From Pseudomonadota bacterium (GTDB taxonomy: Bacteria; Pseudomonadota; Alphaproteobacteria; Rhodospirillales; Magnetospirillaceae), in assembly GCA_021782815.1 (NCBI GenBank), contig JAJXUO010000030.1, positions 1-34,490 on the forward strand: a DNA stretch of 34,490 nt, given 5' to 3'. Made by a program: the position numbers and the translations under genes. A model generated the notes under the pieces. That model saw only the letters and a list, made by a program, of their open reading frames with translations. It did not search any database and was not told the origin of the DNA. This document shows, in pieces, positions 1 through 7,309 of the stretch (positions are counted from its first letter, which is position 1; each line of letters begins with the position of its first letter).

Positions 1-161
1 GAGTTTGACTCATCGCGACGCCGGTTAGGAGCAAGGCGACGCGCGCCTGATGGCGCGGTGAGGCAAAGCGCGCCATCAGGCACGACGCCAAGGGTTTCGG
101 AGAAACCCGCCCGGCGCGTGAGGGTGCGGTGATCGGTTCCGATCACCGCAACTCGGTATAA
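1..161 (-). repeat. Repeat A copy 1, cut by the window edge
   Basis: Reverse-strand copy of the dispersed repeat A. Its proximal end (ATACCGA, about 153-159) lies some 37 bases past the stop of the efflux gene on the same strand. The proximal hairpin has arms GCGGTGATCGG/CCGATCACCGC. The copy then has the GGGTTTC-TCC-GAAACCC hairpin, one extra 27-bp internal unit and the beginning of the GCGATGAGT/ACTCATCGC hairpin. It runs off the window start. It is non-coding. Confidence 0.85.
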
Positions 162-197
162 TAGGGCGGTTCGGGTGTCATCGCGGGGGTGTCTCCG

Positions 198-1646
198 TCA
201 TGAGGCCGGGGCTTGTGACGGCGCGGTCCAGCCGCCGCCCATGGCCAGGAACAATTGGGCGCTGTCCGAAAGGCGGGCGGCGCGGGCGCGCACGGCGCCG
301 AGGCGGGCCTGCTGGTCCTGGCGTTCGGCGTCCAGCACCTGCAGGATGCCGGCATTGCCGGCGCTGTAGCTGAGGCGGGCCACCTTGAGCGAGGCGTCGG
401 CCGCCGCCACCGCCACCGCCTGATCGGCGCTTTCCTCGGCATCGTGGTTCAGGGCCTGGAGAATGTCGGCCACCTGGGTGAAGGCGGCCAGCACGGTTTG
501 CTCGTAGTCGGCGCGGCTGGCCTCGAAGGCGGCGCGGGCCGCCTGTTCGTTGGCGGCCAGGATGCCGCCGTGGAACAGCGGCGCCAGCAGGCCGCCGCCG
601 ATATCGCCGGCGCCCGAGGCCATGCGGAACAGCTGGTCGGGCTTCACCGATTGCAGGAGCAGGCTGCCCGACAGGGTGATGTCGGGATAGCGTTCGGCCC
701 GGGCCACGCCGATGGCGGCGCTGGCGGCATGCAGGCGGGCCTCGGCGGCCAGGATGTCGGGGCGCTGGCGCACCAGGGCCGAGGGCAGGCTTAAGGGCAG
801 GTCGGCGGGCAGGGCGAGGGCGTCGAGGGCGAAGGCGGGGGCGCGCCATTCGGCCGGGCTGTGTCCGGCCAGCAGGGCCAGGGCGTGGCGGGCCACCGCC
901 AGACGCTGATGCAGCGGCGGCAGCAGGGTGCGGTCGCCGGCCAGCTGGCTGGCGGCGTGCAGCACGTCGCCCCGGCCCACCGAGCCGGCGGCCTTGGCGG
1001 CGCGGGCCAGGGCCAGGTTGCGTTCGTCGTCGGCGACGATGCCCTCGACGGTGGTGATCTGGGCTTGGAGCCCGGCGATCTCCACCGCCCGCAGCACCAC
1101 ATTGCCGGTGAGGCTGAGATAGGCGGCGCGCAGCTGGTAGCCCTGTTCGTCGGCCTGGGCCCGGGCCTCCTCGGCGGCGCGGCGATTGCGGCCCGAGAGG
1201 TCGAGGTCGTAGCTGACGGTGGGGCCCACCTGATAGAGGTTGAACACCGGATTGGCGCCGGAAAGGCCATAGGCGGCCATGTTGAGTTTTTCCCGCTCGG
1301 CCCCGGCGGTGGCGTCGATCCGTGGCAGTTCGGCGCCGGCGGCGGCGGCGGCCAGGCTGTCGGCCCGCCGCAGCGAGGCCCTGGCCGCCGCCAGGCTGCG
1401 GTTGCCGGCCAGGGCGGTTTTCAGCACGCGGTCGAGGGCGTCGGAGCGGTAGAGGCGCCACCAGTCGGCGTCGATTTTGGCGCCCACGGCCAGGGCGGCG
1501 GGATCGGCCTCGCCGGGGGCGGCATAGCCCTGCTGGGCGGGCGCGGCGGGCGCGTGGAAATCGGGACCGGCGGTGCAGGCGGCCAGACCGGCGGCCAGGG
1601 CCAGCGGCGGCAGGGTGCGCAAGGCGCGGCGAAGAAGGGCGGGCAT
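198..1646 (-). CDS. NodT-family outer-membrane efflux lipoprotein
   Basis: Outer-membrane channel of a tripartite efflux pump (TolC/OprM fold, NodT family). The 482-residue product opens with a lipoprotein signal: basic start, hydrophobic stretch and lipobox LAAC with Cys24 as the acylation site. GPDFHAP follows directly, as is usual in this family. Two repeated OEP halves, rich in Ala and in coiled-coil heptads, fill the rest. The gene is the last in marR-emrA-emrB-nodT. It starts 20 bases after the emrB stop, which implies co-transcription. An upstream in-frame extension exists inside emrB, but the start at 1646 is the one that gives the lipobox. The family assignment is firm. The substrate cannot be told from sequence. 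Confidence 0.93.
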   Translation of the reverse strand: MPALLRRALRTLPPLALAAGLAACTAGPDFHAPAAPAQQGYAAPGEADPAALAVGAKIDADWWRLYRSDALDRVLKTALAGNRSLAAARASLRRADSLAAAAAGAELPRIDATAGAEREKLNMAAYGLSGANPVFNLYQVGPTVSYDLDLSGRNRRAAEEARAQADEQGYQLRAAYLSLTGNVVLRAVEIAGLQAQITTVEGIVADDERNLALARAAKAAGSVGRGDVLHAASQLAGDRTLLPPLHQRLAVARHALALLAGHSPAEWRAPAFALDALALPADLPLSLPSALVRQRPDILAAEARLHAASAAIGVARAERYPDITLSGSLLLQSVKPDQLFRMASGAGDIGGGLLAPLFHGGILAANEQAARAAFEASRADYEQTVLAAFTQVADILQALNHDAEESADQAVAVAAADASLKVARLSYSAGNAGILQVLDAERQDQQARLGAVRARAARLSDSAQLFLAMGGGWTAPSQAPAS

Positions 1647-1666
1647 GGGGGAAATTCCTTGCGAAA

Positions 1667-3202
1667 TCAGTCGAGCGGCACGGTTTCGGCCGCGACCGGG
1701 CGTTTGCCGTTTTTCATCAGAAGCAGCATGGGCATGACCACCAGCACGATCACCATCATCAGGTGGAAATCGTCGAGATAGGCCACCATGGCGGCCTGGC
1801 GGGTGATCTCGGCGTTCAGCGCCGCCCACTGGCCGGTGGTCGCCGACAGAAGATGCAGCGACCAGGCCAGGGGATTGTCGGGGCGCAGATGCTGCACCAG
1901 ATCGGCGTGGGACACCTGGGTGTTCTCGGTGAGCAGCGCCTCGACGATGGAAATGCCGATGCTGCTGCCGATATTGCGCATCAGGCTGAAGATGGCGGTG
2001 CCGTCGGTGCGCAGGTGATGGGCGATGGTGGAAAAGCTGACGGTGCTCAAGGGCACGAAGACGAAGCCCAGCCCGAAGCCCTGCGACAGCCCGGAAATGA
2101 TCACCGGGGCCATGCCCATGGAGAGATCGAAGCGGGTCATCTGCCACAGCGAAAAGGCGGTCATGGACAGGCCGCCGAACAGGATCAGCCGGATGTTGAC
2201 CTTGCCCAGCATGCGCCCCACCAGGATCATGGCGATCATGGTGCCGAGGCCGCGCGGCGCGGTGACCAGGCCGGTGGTGGTGACGGGATAGGCGAACAGC
2301 CCCTGCAGCATGGGCGGCAGCAGCGCCAGGGTGGCATAGAGGATGATGCCGACGAAGAAGATGAAGATCACCCCGGTGACGAAATTGCGGTCTTTCAGCA
2401 GGGTGCGGTTCAAGAAGGTGATCTTGCGGCTGGTGGCGGTGTGCACGATGAACAGATAAAAGCCCAGCAGCGAGAGGATGGCCTCGATCCAGATTTCATG
2501 GGAGCCGAACCAGCCCTTGAGCTCGCCGCGGTCCAGCAGCATCTGCAGGGCGCCCACCCCCAGGCTGAGGGTGCCGAAGCCGAAGAAATCGAAGGCCAGC
2601 GCCTCTTCGCGGCGATGCTCGTGGATGAAGGCGGCGATGCCGAGAAAGGCCAGGATGCCCACCGGCAGATTGATGTAGAACACCCAGCGCCAGTTGTAAT
2701 TGTCGGTCAGCCAGCCGCCCAGGGCCGGGCCCAGAATGGGGCCCACCATGATGCCCGCCCCCCATACCGCCATGGCCGAGCCGTGTTTTTCCGGCGGGTT
2801 GATATCCAGCAGCACCGCCTGCGACAGCGGCACCAGGGCGGCGCCGCACAGGCCCTGCAACAGGCGGAACAGCACGATCTGCCCCAGGGAGCCGGCCATG
2901 CCGCACAGGGCCGAGGCCACGGTGAAACCGGCCACCGAGATCAGGAACACCTTCTTGCGGCCATAGCGCCCGGCCAGCCAGCCGGTGAGCGGGGTGGCGA
3001 TGGCCGCCGCAACGATATAGGAGGTCAGCACCCAGGTGATCTGGTCGGCCGCCGCCGACAGGCTGCCCTGGATATGGGGCAGGGCGACGTTGGCGATGGT
3101 GGTGTCCAGGGCCTGCATCACCGTGGCCAGCATGATGGACAGGGTGATGAGGCGGCGCTGGCCGGGGGAGAGGTCGGCGGGGCCGGGATGGGGGCTGTGC
3201 AT
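1667..3202 (-). CDS. emrB: EmrB/QacA-type MFS drug exporter (DHA2, 14 TM)
   Basis: Inner-membrane proton-driven drug exporter of the major facilitator superfamily, DHA2 (14-helix) branch. At 511 residues it matches the family length. Seen: DTTIANVALPHIQGSLS in helix 1 (the classic DHA2 opening), the GRYGRKKVFLIS loop between helices 2 and 3, and a GPALGGWLTDNYNWRWVFYINLPVG segment typical of EmrB motif C. It should pair with the adjacent EmrA adaptor and the NodT channel to move hydrophobic compounds from membrane or cytoplasm to the outside. The start lies 12 bases after the emrA stop. Regulation is presumably by the MarR gene at the head of the operon. Confidence 0.95.
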   Translation of the reverse strand: MHSPHPGPADLSPGQRRLITLSIMLATVMQALDTTIANVALPHIQGSLSAAADQITWVLTSYIVAAAIATPLTGWLAGRYGRKKVFLISVAGFTVASALCGMAGSLGQIVLFRLLQGLCGAALVPLSQAVLLDINPPEKHGSAMAVWGAGIMVGPILGPALGGWLTDNYNWRWVFYINLPVGILAFLGIAAFIHEHRREEALAFDFFGFGTLSLGVGALQMLLDRGELKGWFGSHEIWIEAILSLLGFYLFIVHTATSRKITFLNRTLLKDRNFVTGVIFIFFVGIILYATLALLPPMLQGLFAYPVTTTGLVTAPRGLGTMIAMILVGRMLGKVNIRLILFGGLSMTAFSLWQMTRFDLSMGMAPVIISGLSQGFGLGFVFVPLSTVSFSTIAHHLRTDGTAIFSLMRNIGSSIGISIVEALLTENTQVSHADLVQHLRPDNPLAWSLHLLSATTGQWAALNAEITRQAAMVAYLDDFHLMMVIVLVVMPMLLLMKNGKRPVAAETVPLD

Positions 3203-3214
3203 GGCGGAGGGCCT

Positions 3215-4312
3215 TTACTTTTCCCCCTCCGCCGGCGCGGCGAAGGCCTGGGAGATCAGCCCGCTCAAGGAGCGGCTGTGGCCGGTATCCACCTCCACGT
3301 CGGCGCTCATGCCGGCGCTCAAAAAGGCGTGTTTCGGCGGATTGTCGATCTCCAGGCGCACCGGCAGGCGCTGCACCACCTTCACCCAGTTGCCGGTGGC
3401 GTTTTCGGCCGGCAGCAGGGCGAAGGACGAGCCGGTGCCCGGCGACAGCGAGGCCACATGGGCATGGAAGACCCGGTCGGGATAGGTGTCGATGCTGACG
3501 GTGGCGCTCTGGCCGGGGCGCATGTGCGTCAGCTCGGTTTCCTTGAAATTGGCCTCGATCCAGGGATGGGCGGTGGAGACCAGGGCGAACAGCGGCTGGG
3601 CGGTGGTGATGTAGTCGCCGGTCTGCAACTGGTCCACCTTGGTCACCATGCCGTCCTCGGGCGCGGTCACGGTGGTGTAGGACAGGTTGAGCAGGGCCTT
3701 GTCGAGGGCGGCCTGGGCCTCTTGCACCAGGGGATGCTCGTCGACGGCGCCATCGGGGCGGCCGCCCAGATCGGCCAGGGTGGCGGCGATGCCCTCGGTG
3801 GCGGCGGCCACCTGCTGGCGGGCGGTCTGCTGGGCGTGCAGGGCCTGATCATATTGGGCGTGCGAGGCCACATCCAGCCCCAGCAGCCGTTTCTGCCGGG
3901 CCAGTTCGCGCTCGGCATAGGCCAGGGTGTCGCGGGCGGCGGCCTGATCGGCCTGATGCTGGCGGTAGACCGCCTGCTCGGCCCGCACCTTGAGGCGGGC
4001 GGCGGCCAGGCTGGCGCGGGCCTGTTCCACGGCGATGCGGAAGGGCCGGGGATCGAGGCGGAACAGCACCTGGCCCTTCTTCACCATCTGATTGTCGCGC
4101 ACGTCGAGTTCCACCACGCGGCCGGGCACGTCGCAGCTCACCGCCACGCGGGCCGATTGCAGGTAGGCGTCGTCGGTGGAGACGATGCGGCCGCCGTTCA
4201 GATAGAGCAGGCCGCCGGCCAGGAGGGCGGCGGCGGGCACGCCGGCCATCAATAGCAGGCGCAGCCGCTGGCGCGGGCTGCGGGACGAGGAGGGGTTAGA
4301 GTGCGCGGTCAT
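3215..4312 (-). CDS. emrA: EmrA/HlyD-type membrane fusion protein
   Basis: Periplasmic adaptor linking the MFS exporter to the outer-membrane channel. The 365-residue product has one N-terminal membrane anchor (about residues 15-40). A lipoyl-like half follows (SCDVPGRVVELDVRDNQMVKKGQVLFRLD), then a long Ala/Gln-rich coiled-coil hairpin, then the second lipoyl half (VTAPEDGMVTKVDQLQTGDYITTAQPLFALV) and a beta-barrel domain. This order is typical of EmrA. Its start overlaps the marR stop by 17 bases, so translation is probably coupled to the regulator. The assignment rests on domain order and operon context. Confidence 0.95.
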   Translation of the reverse strand: MTAHSNPSSSRSPRQRLRLLLMAGVPAAALLAGGLLYLNGGRIVSTDDAYLQSARVAVSCDVPGRVVELDVRDNQMVKKGQVLFRLDPRPFRIAVEQARASLAAARLKVRAEQAVYRQHQADQAAARDTLAYAERELARQKRLLGLDVASHAQYDQALHAQQTARQQVAAATEGIAATLADLGGRPDGAVDEHPLVQEAQAALDKALLNLSYTTVTAPEDGMVTKVDQLQTGDYITTAQPLFALVSTAHPWIEANFKETELTHMRPGQSATVSIDTYPDRVFHAHVASLSPGTGSSFALLPAENATGNWVKVVQRLPVRLEIDNPPKHAFLSAGMSADVEVDTGHSRSLSGLISQAFAAPAEGEK

Positions 4313-4796
4313 CGGTGGGATCCTGGGAAGCGGCGGCGGGCAGGTCTTCGGCCCGTTCCTGCCTGGAAAGATTGCAGTGAACCTGTTTCAGCAAGGTCAT
4401 CAACAGCGCCTGGTCGGCGGCGGCGAGGCCGGTCAGAGCCTCGGCCCGCACCTCGGCGGACAGGGCCTGGATCTGATCGAGGATCGGCAGGGCCTTGTCG
4501 CACAGGAAGAGACGGCGCACGCGGCGGTCGGTCTCGTCGGGGCGGCGCTCCAGCCACCCGGCGGCCTCCATGCGGTCCAGCAGGCGGGCCAGGGTGATGG
4601 GCTGCACCTCCAGCAGCTCGGCCAGCCGGGCCTGATTGAGCCCTTCCTGCCGGGCCACGTAGAGCAGCGCCCGGCATTGCGCCAGCGACAGCCCGATGCG
4701 GCGGGCGCGATGGTTGAAGGTTTTGCGCAGTTGCCGGGCAACGTCGCTGACCAGATAGCCGAAGGTGGGGTCGATAACGGTCTGCGTGGTAATCAT
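4296..4796 (-). CDS. MarR-family transcriptional regulator
   Basis: Winged-helix repressor, first gene of the efflux operon. With ATG at 4796 the product is 166 residues (MITTQTV...). Alternative in-frame ATGs lie at 4802 and 4817. I prefer 4796 because a perfect 21-bp palindrome occupies 4799-4819 and would otherwise be coding. Seen: LSLAQCRALLYVARQEGLNQARLAELLEVQPITLARLLDRMEAAGWLERRPDETDRRVRRLFL, which is the MarR recognition helix and the basic wing with the conserved DxRxxR pattern. MarR proteins usually repress their own efflux operons and are released by small phenolic or drug-like ligands. None of the three starts has a good Shine-Dalgarno sequence, so the mRNA may be leaderless. Confidence 0.92.
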   Translation of the reverse strand: MITTQTVIDPTFGYLVSDVARQLRKTFNHRARRIGLSLAQCRALLYVARQEGLNQARLAELLEVQPITLARLLDRMEAAGWLERRPDETDRRVRRLFLCDKALPILDQIQALSAEVRAEALTGLAAADQALLMTLLKQVHCNLSRQERAEDLPAAASQDPTDDRAL

Positions 4797-4798
4797 AA

Positions 4799-4819
4799 GC
4801 ATGCATATAATATGCATGC
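4799..4819. promoter_or_regulatory. Perfect palindrome, candidate MarR operator
   Basis: Two perfect 10-bp arms (GCATGCATAT and its complement) around a single central base. The size and symmetry suit a MarR dimer. On the minus strand the centre contains TATTAT (4812-4807), which could be a -10 box placing the transcription start about at the marR ATG. Binding here would block the promoter of the whole efflux operon. Operator function is inferred. Confidence 0.7.
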
Positions 4820-4844
4820 ATCCGAAGGCAAGGGTCCGGAAGGA

Positions 4845-4871
4845 TTATCCGAGAGGGATATTTTCCCGCGC
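4845..4871 (-). repeat. 27-bp duplicate of the lysR 3' end
   Basis: This stretch is identical over 27 bases to 5155-5181, the last codons and stop of the lysR gene (encoding ..RENIPLG-stop). The two copies bracket the tandem repeat B pair, in direct orientation, 310 bases apart. It is a non-functional tail fragment, probably left by the event that brought in or duplicated repeat B. Confidence 0.85.
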
Positions 4872-4874
4872 CAG

Positions 4875-5130
4875 CCGGAACCGGCATAGCCGGTGACTAG
4901 CGCTTTCTCGCGCGCCGGAGCGTTGCCGGAGCGAAAGCGCAGGCATTAGCGAGGACAGCCAAGCTGGCGGCACGCCAGCGCCCGGCGCCTGAGGGGGAAA
5001 AGTCCGGAACCGGCATAGCCGGTGACTAGCGCATTGAGCGCGCCGGAGCGTTGCCGGAGCGAAAGCGCAGGCATTAGCGAGGACAGCCAAGCTGGCGGCA
5101 CGCCAGCGCCCGGCGCCTGAGGGGCGTATA
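4875..5130. repeat. Repeat B, two tandem units of about 129 bp
   Basis: Two nearly identical units start at 4875 and 5004. Each holds a small palindrome ACCGGC-ATA-GCCGGT, a GC-rich middle, and a hairpin GCTGGCG-GCA-CGCCAGC. Each ends in CCCGGCGCCTGAGGGG followed by an A-rich tail. They differ mainly by a few bases after the palindrome. Diverged single copies occur at 26979-27046 and 33254-33353. Together with the 27-bp duplications these fill the 360 bases between marR and lysR. I see no gene here: the open frames across the region are products of the repeat. Confidence 0.85.
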
Positions 5131-5154
5131 AAAAATAAAGAAAGCCTGCCCGCC

Positions 5155-6039
5155 TTATCCGAGAGGGATATTTTCCCGCGCGAGATCGAGCCAGGCCTGG
5201 GCGGCGGGCGAAAGGTGGCTGTTCTTGCGCCAGACCAGGGCGATGCGCCAATCGATGGCGGGGGCGCGCAAGGGGATGTTGCGGATGCCTTCATCATGGC
5301 GGCGGGCGGCGATCATGCGCGGCAGAAAGCCGATGCCCAGGCCCCCGGCCACCAGTTGGAGGATGAATTCGATCTGGCTGGAGCGGGCGGTGATGGTGGG
5401 GGAAAAGCCCTGGCCGCGGCAGGCGTCGAGGATGATGGGGTTGAGGGCGAAGCCCTCGCCGAACAGGATGAAGGGCTGGTCGGCCAGTTCGGCCAGGGCC
5501 ACGCTGTCGCGCCCGGCCAGGGGGTGATGGGCGGCCACCACCAGATCCAGGGGTTCGCAGCGGATTTCCTGGCTGTCGAACTGGCCGCTGGCCGGCAGCA
5601 GGGTGGCGGCCATATCCAGTTCGCGGGCCAGCAGCAGTTCCTCCAGGCGCTGGCTGCCCTGTTCCACCAGGCGGATTTCGATGGCGGGATGGCGGATGCG
5701 GAAAATGGCGAACAGCGGCGCGAACAGGGTATTGGAGCCCACGGCGGGCAGGCCCAGGCGCAAAATGCCCTTTTCCAGGCCGCGGAACTCGTTCAACTCG
5801 CGCACCAGCTCCTGGCGCTCGGCCAGCATGGTCAGGGCGCGACGGTAGACGATTTCGCCCGCCGCCGTCAGGTGGCTGTCGTGGCCCACGCGGTCCAACA
5901 GCGGCAGGCCCAGTTCCTCCTCGAGCTGCTTCACCGCCTTGCTGACGGTGGATTGGGTGGCGAACAGGGTGCGTCCGGCCTGGGTGAAGCCCCCTTGGCG
6001 CACCACCTCGACGAAAGCCCGCAAGGTGCGAAGATCCAT
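5155..6039 (-). CDS. LysR-family regulator divergent from cidA/lrgB
   Basis: LysR-type activator of 294 residues. The N-terminal helix-turn-helix is MDLRTLRAFVEVVRQGGFTQAGRTLFATQSTVSKAVKQLEEELGLPLLDR. A C-terminal two-lobed co-inducer domain follows (GILRLGLPAVGSNTLFAPLFAIFRIRHPAIEIRLVEQG...). I chose ATG 6039 because MDLRTLR is the standard family opening and a TTGGA element lies 7 bases upstream. ATG 6045 (adding MN) and TTG 6054 are alternatives. It is transcribed away from the cidA/lrgB-like pair, the arrangement seen for CidR-type LysR regulators, so it most likely controls those genes. Its last 27 bases are duplicated beyond repeat B. Confidence 0.93.
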   Translation of the reverse strand: MDLRTLRAFVEVVRQGGFTQAGRTLFATQSTVSKAVKQLEEELGLPLLDRVGHDSHLTAAGEIVYRRALTMLAERQELVRELNEFRGLEKGILRLGLPAVGSNTLFAPLFAIFRIRHPAIEIRLVEQGSQRLEELLLARELDMAATLLPASGQFDSQEIRCEPLDLVVAAHHPLAGRDSVALAELADQPFILFGEGFALNPIILDACRGQGFSPTITARSSQIEFILQLVAGGLGIGFLPRMIAARRHDEGIRNIPLRAPAIDWRIALVWRKNSHLSPAAQAWLDLARENIPLG

Positions 6040-6080
6040 GTTCATTCCAATCAAGACTATTTACCATGAAGTCTATTCAT

Positions 6081-6111
6081 TTTACGACTAATCCGGCCGG
6101 GACTATAGTCC
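6081..6111 (+). promoter_or_regulatory. cidA promoter with GACTA/TAGTC operator motifs
   Basis: TTTACG (6081-6086), 17-base spacer, TATAGT (6104-6109), then ATG at 6118 with no Shine-Dalgarno sequence, so the transcript may be leaderless. The -10 box lies within a perfect palindrome GGACTATAGTCC (6100-6111). GACTA or its complement also recurs at about 6055, 6070 and 6086, giving four occurrences in about 60 bases between lysR and cidA. These are candidate LysR binding half-sites. Confidence 0.6.
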
Positions 6112-6117
6112 GTTTTC

Positions 6118-6525
6118 ATGATGTCGATGCTTTTTCCCCGCGCCCTCGCCCTGTCGCTGCGCCGTTTCGTGCGCTCCAGTCGTCTGGCCCAGATCGGCCT
6201 GATGCTGGGGCTGTGGTGGGTGGGCTGCCAGCTGACGCTGCATCTGTCCCTGCCGGTGCCGGGGGCCATCGTCGGCCTGGCTTTGGCCCTGGCCCTGCTG
6301 GCCAGCGGCCGCGTCAGCCGGGCCTCGCTGCGCCATGGCGCCGACTGGCTGCTGGCCGACATGCTGCTGTTCTTCGTGCCCGCCGTGCTGGCGGTGCTCA
6401 ACCACCGCGAATTTCTGGGCCTGCTCGGGCTGAAGCTGCTGGCGGTGATCGCCTGCGGCACCATCGTGGTGATGGCGGTGACGGCCGTGGTGGTGGAGCT
6501 TTGTTTCCGCTGTCTGGAGCGCTGA
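6118..6525 (+). CDS. CidA/LrgA-family membrane protein
   Basis: Small integral membrane protein of 135 residues with about four hydrophobic segments. The conserved CidA/LrgA core is visible: LSLPVPGAIVGLALALALL followed by GADWLLADMLLFFVPAVLAVLNH. The family was described as holin/antiholin-like and is also linked to overflow-metabolite (pyruvate, acetate, glycolate) transport together with LrgB. The next gene starts 3 bases after the stop, so the two form an operon. The start is taken as the first ATG of an MMSM run, 8 bases after a good -10 box. ATG 6121 and 6127 are also possible. Confidence 0.92.
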   Translation: MMSMLFPRALALSLRRFVRSSRLAQIGLMLGLWWVGCQLTLHLSLPVPGAIVGLALALALLASGRVSRASLRHGADWLLADMLLFFVPAVLAVLNHREFLGLLGLKLLAVIACGTIVVMAVTAVVVELCFRCLER

Positions 6526-6528
6526 GCC

Positions 6529-7218
6529 ATGAGCGCCGCCCTGCTGCCGGCCGTGTTCTGGTCGGCCGTCACCATTCTCGGCTACTTTCTGGCCAAACGG
6601 CTGCATGGCCGCTTGGGGCGCTGGTGGTCGTCGCCGCTGGTGCTGGCGCCGCTGGGGCTGATCCTGCTGGCCCTGGCCCTGCATGAAAGCTACCGCGCCT
6701 ATATCGCCGGCACCCACTGGCTGGTCAGCCTGCTGGGCCCGGCCACGGTGGCCTTTGCCGTGCCCATCTGGGAACAGCGCGCTCTGATCCGCCGCGCCTG
6801 GCCGGTGCTGCTGGCCGGAGTGGTGGTGGGCAGCGTCACCGCCATGATCTCCGCCTGGCTGATGGCCCAGGCCCTGGGACTGGATCCGCAACTGCGCCTC
6901 AGCCTGCTGCCCCGTTCCATGAGCACGCCCTTCGCCATGACCGTTTCCGGCGAAATCGGCGGCCTGCCCGATCTGACGGCGGTGTTCGTGGTCATCACCG
7001 GGGTGTTCGGCGCCATGGTGGGCGAGGTGATCCTGGCGGTGCTGCCGCTGCGCTCGGCCCTGGCCAGGGGCGCCCTGTTCGGCATGGGCGCGCACGGCGC
7101 CGGAGTGGCCAAGGCCCACGGCATCGGCCGCGAGGAGGGCACGGTGGCCGGGCTGATCATGGTGCTGGTGGGGCTGGTCAACGTTCTGGTGGCGCCGCTT
7201 CTGGCGAAGCTGCTGTGA
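6529..7218 (+). CDS. lrgB: LrgB-family membrane protein
   Basis: Partner of the CidA/LrgA protein, 229 residues with 6-7 membrane spans. Family signatures seen: LLGPATVAFAVPIWEQR, SLLPRSMSTPFAMTVSGEIGGLPDLTAVFVVITGVFGAMVG and a C-terminal GAHGAGVAKAHGIGREEGTVAGL. The length matches LrgB/YohK proteins. It acts in the inner membrane, in murein hydrolase/cell-death control or export of small carboxylates. Which of these applies here cannot be decided from sequence. Expression presumably follows the upstream promoter under the divergent LysR regulator. Confidence 0.94.
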   Translation: MSAALLPAVFWSAVTILGYFLAKRLHGRLGRWWSSPLVLAPLGLILLALALHESYRAYIAGTHWLVSLLGPATVAFAVPIWEQRALIRRAWPVLLAGVVVGSVTAMISAWLMAQALGLDPQLRLSLLPRSMSTPFAMTVSGEIGGLPDLTAVFVVITGVFGAMVGEVILAVLPLRSALARGALFGMGAHGAGVAKAHGIGREEGTVAGLIMVLVGLVNVLVAPLLAKLL

Positions 7219-7309
7219 TAGACCCCGCCAACCCTTATTGATCCGTCTCCGGCTCTGGAGTACATGTGGCGGACCCGTTTTCAGCCCGCTACGGAAAGAG
7301 ACCCTCCCC

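Noticed and set aside
178-1461. Long Arg/Gly/Pro-rich open frames overlapping the efflux genes on both strands.
   Set aside because: Typical shadow frames of high-GC coding DNA. Their composition is implausible and the NodT/EmrB frames have clear family motifs.
4845-5297. Open frame of 150 codons through the repeat B pair.
   Set aside because: It is made of repeat sequence plus parts of the lysR end read in another frame, with duplicated peptide segments and no ribosome site.
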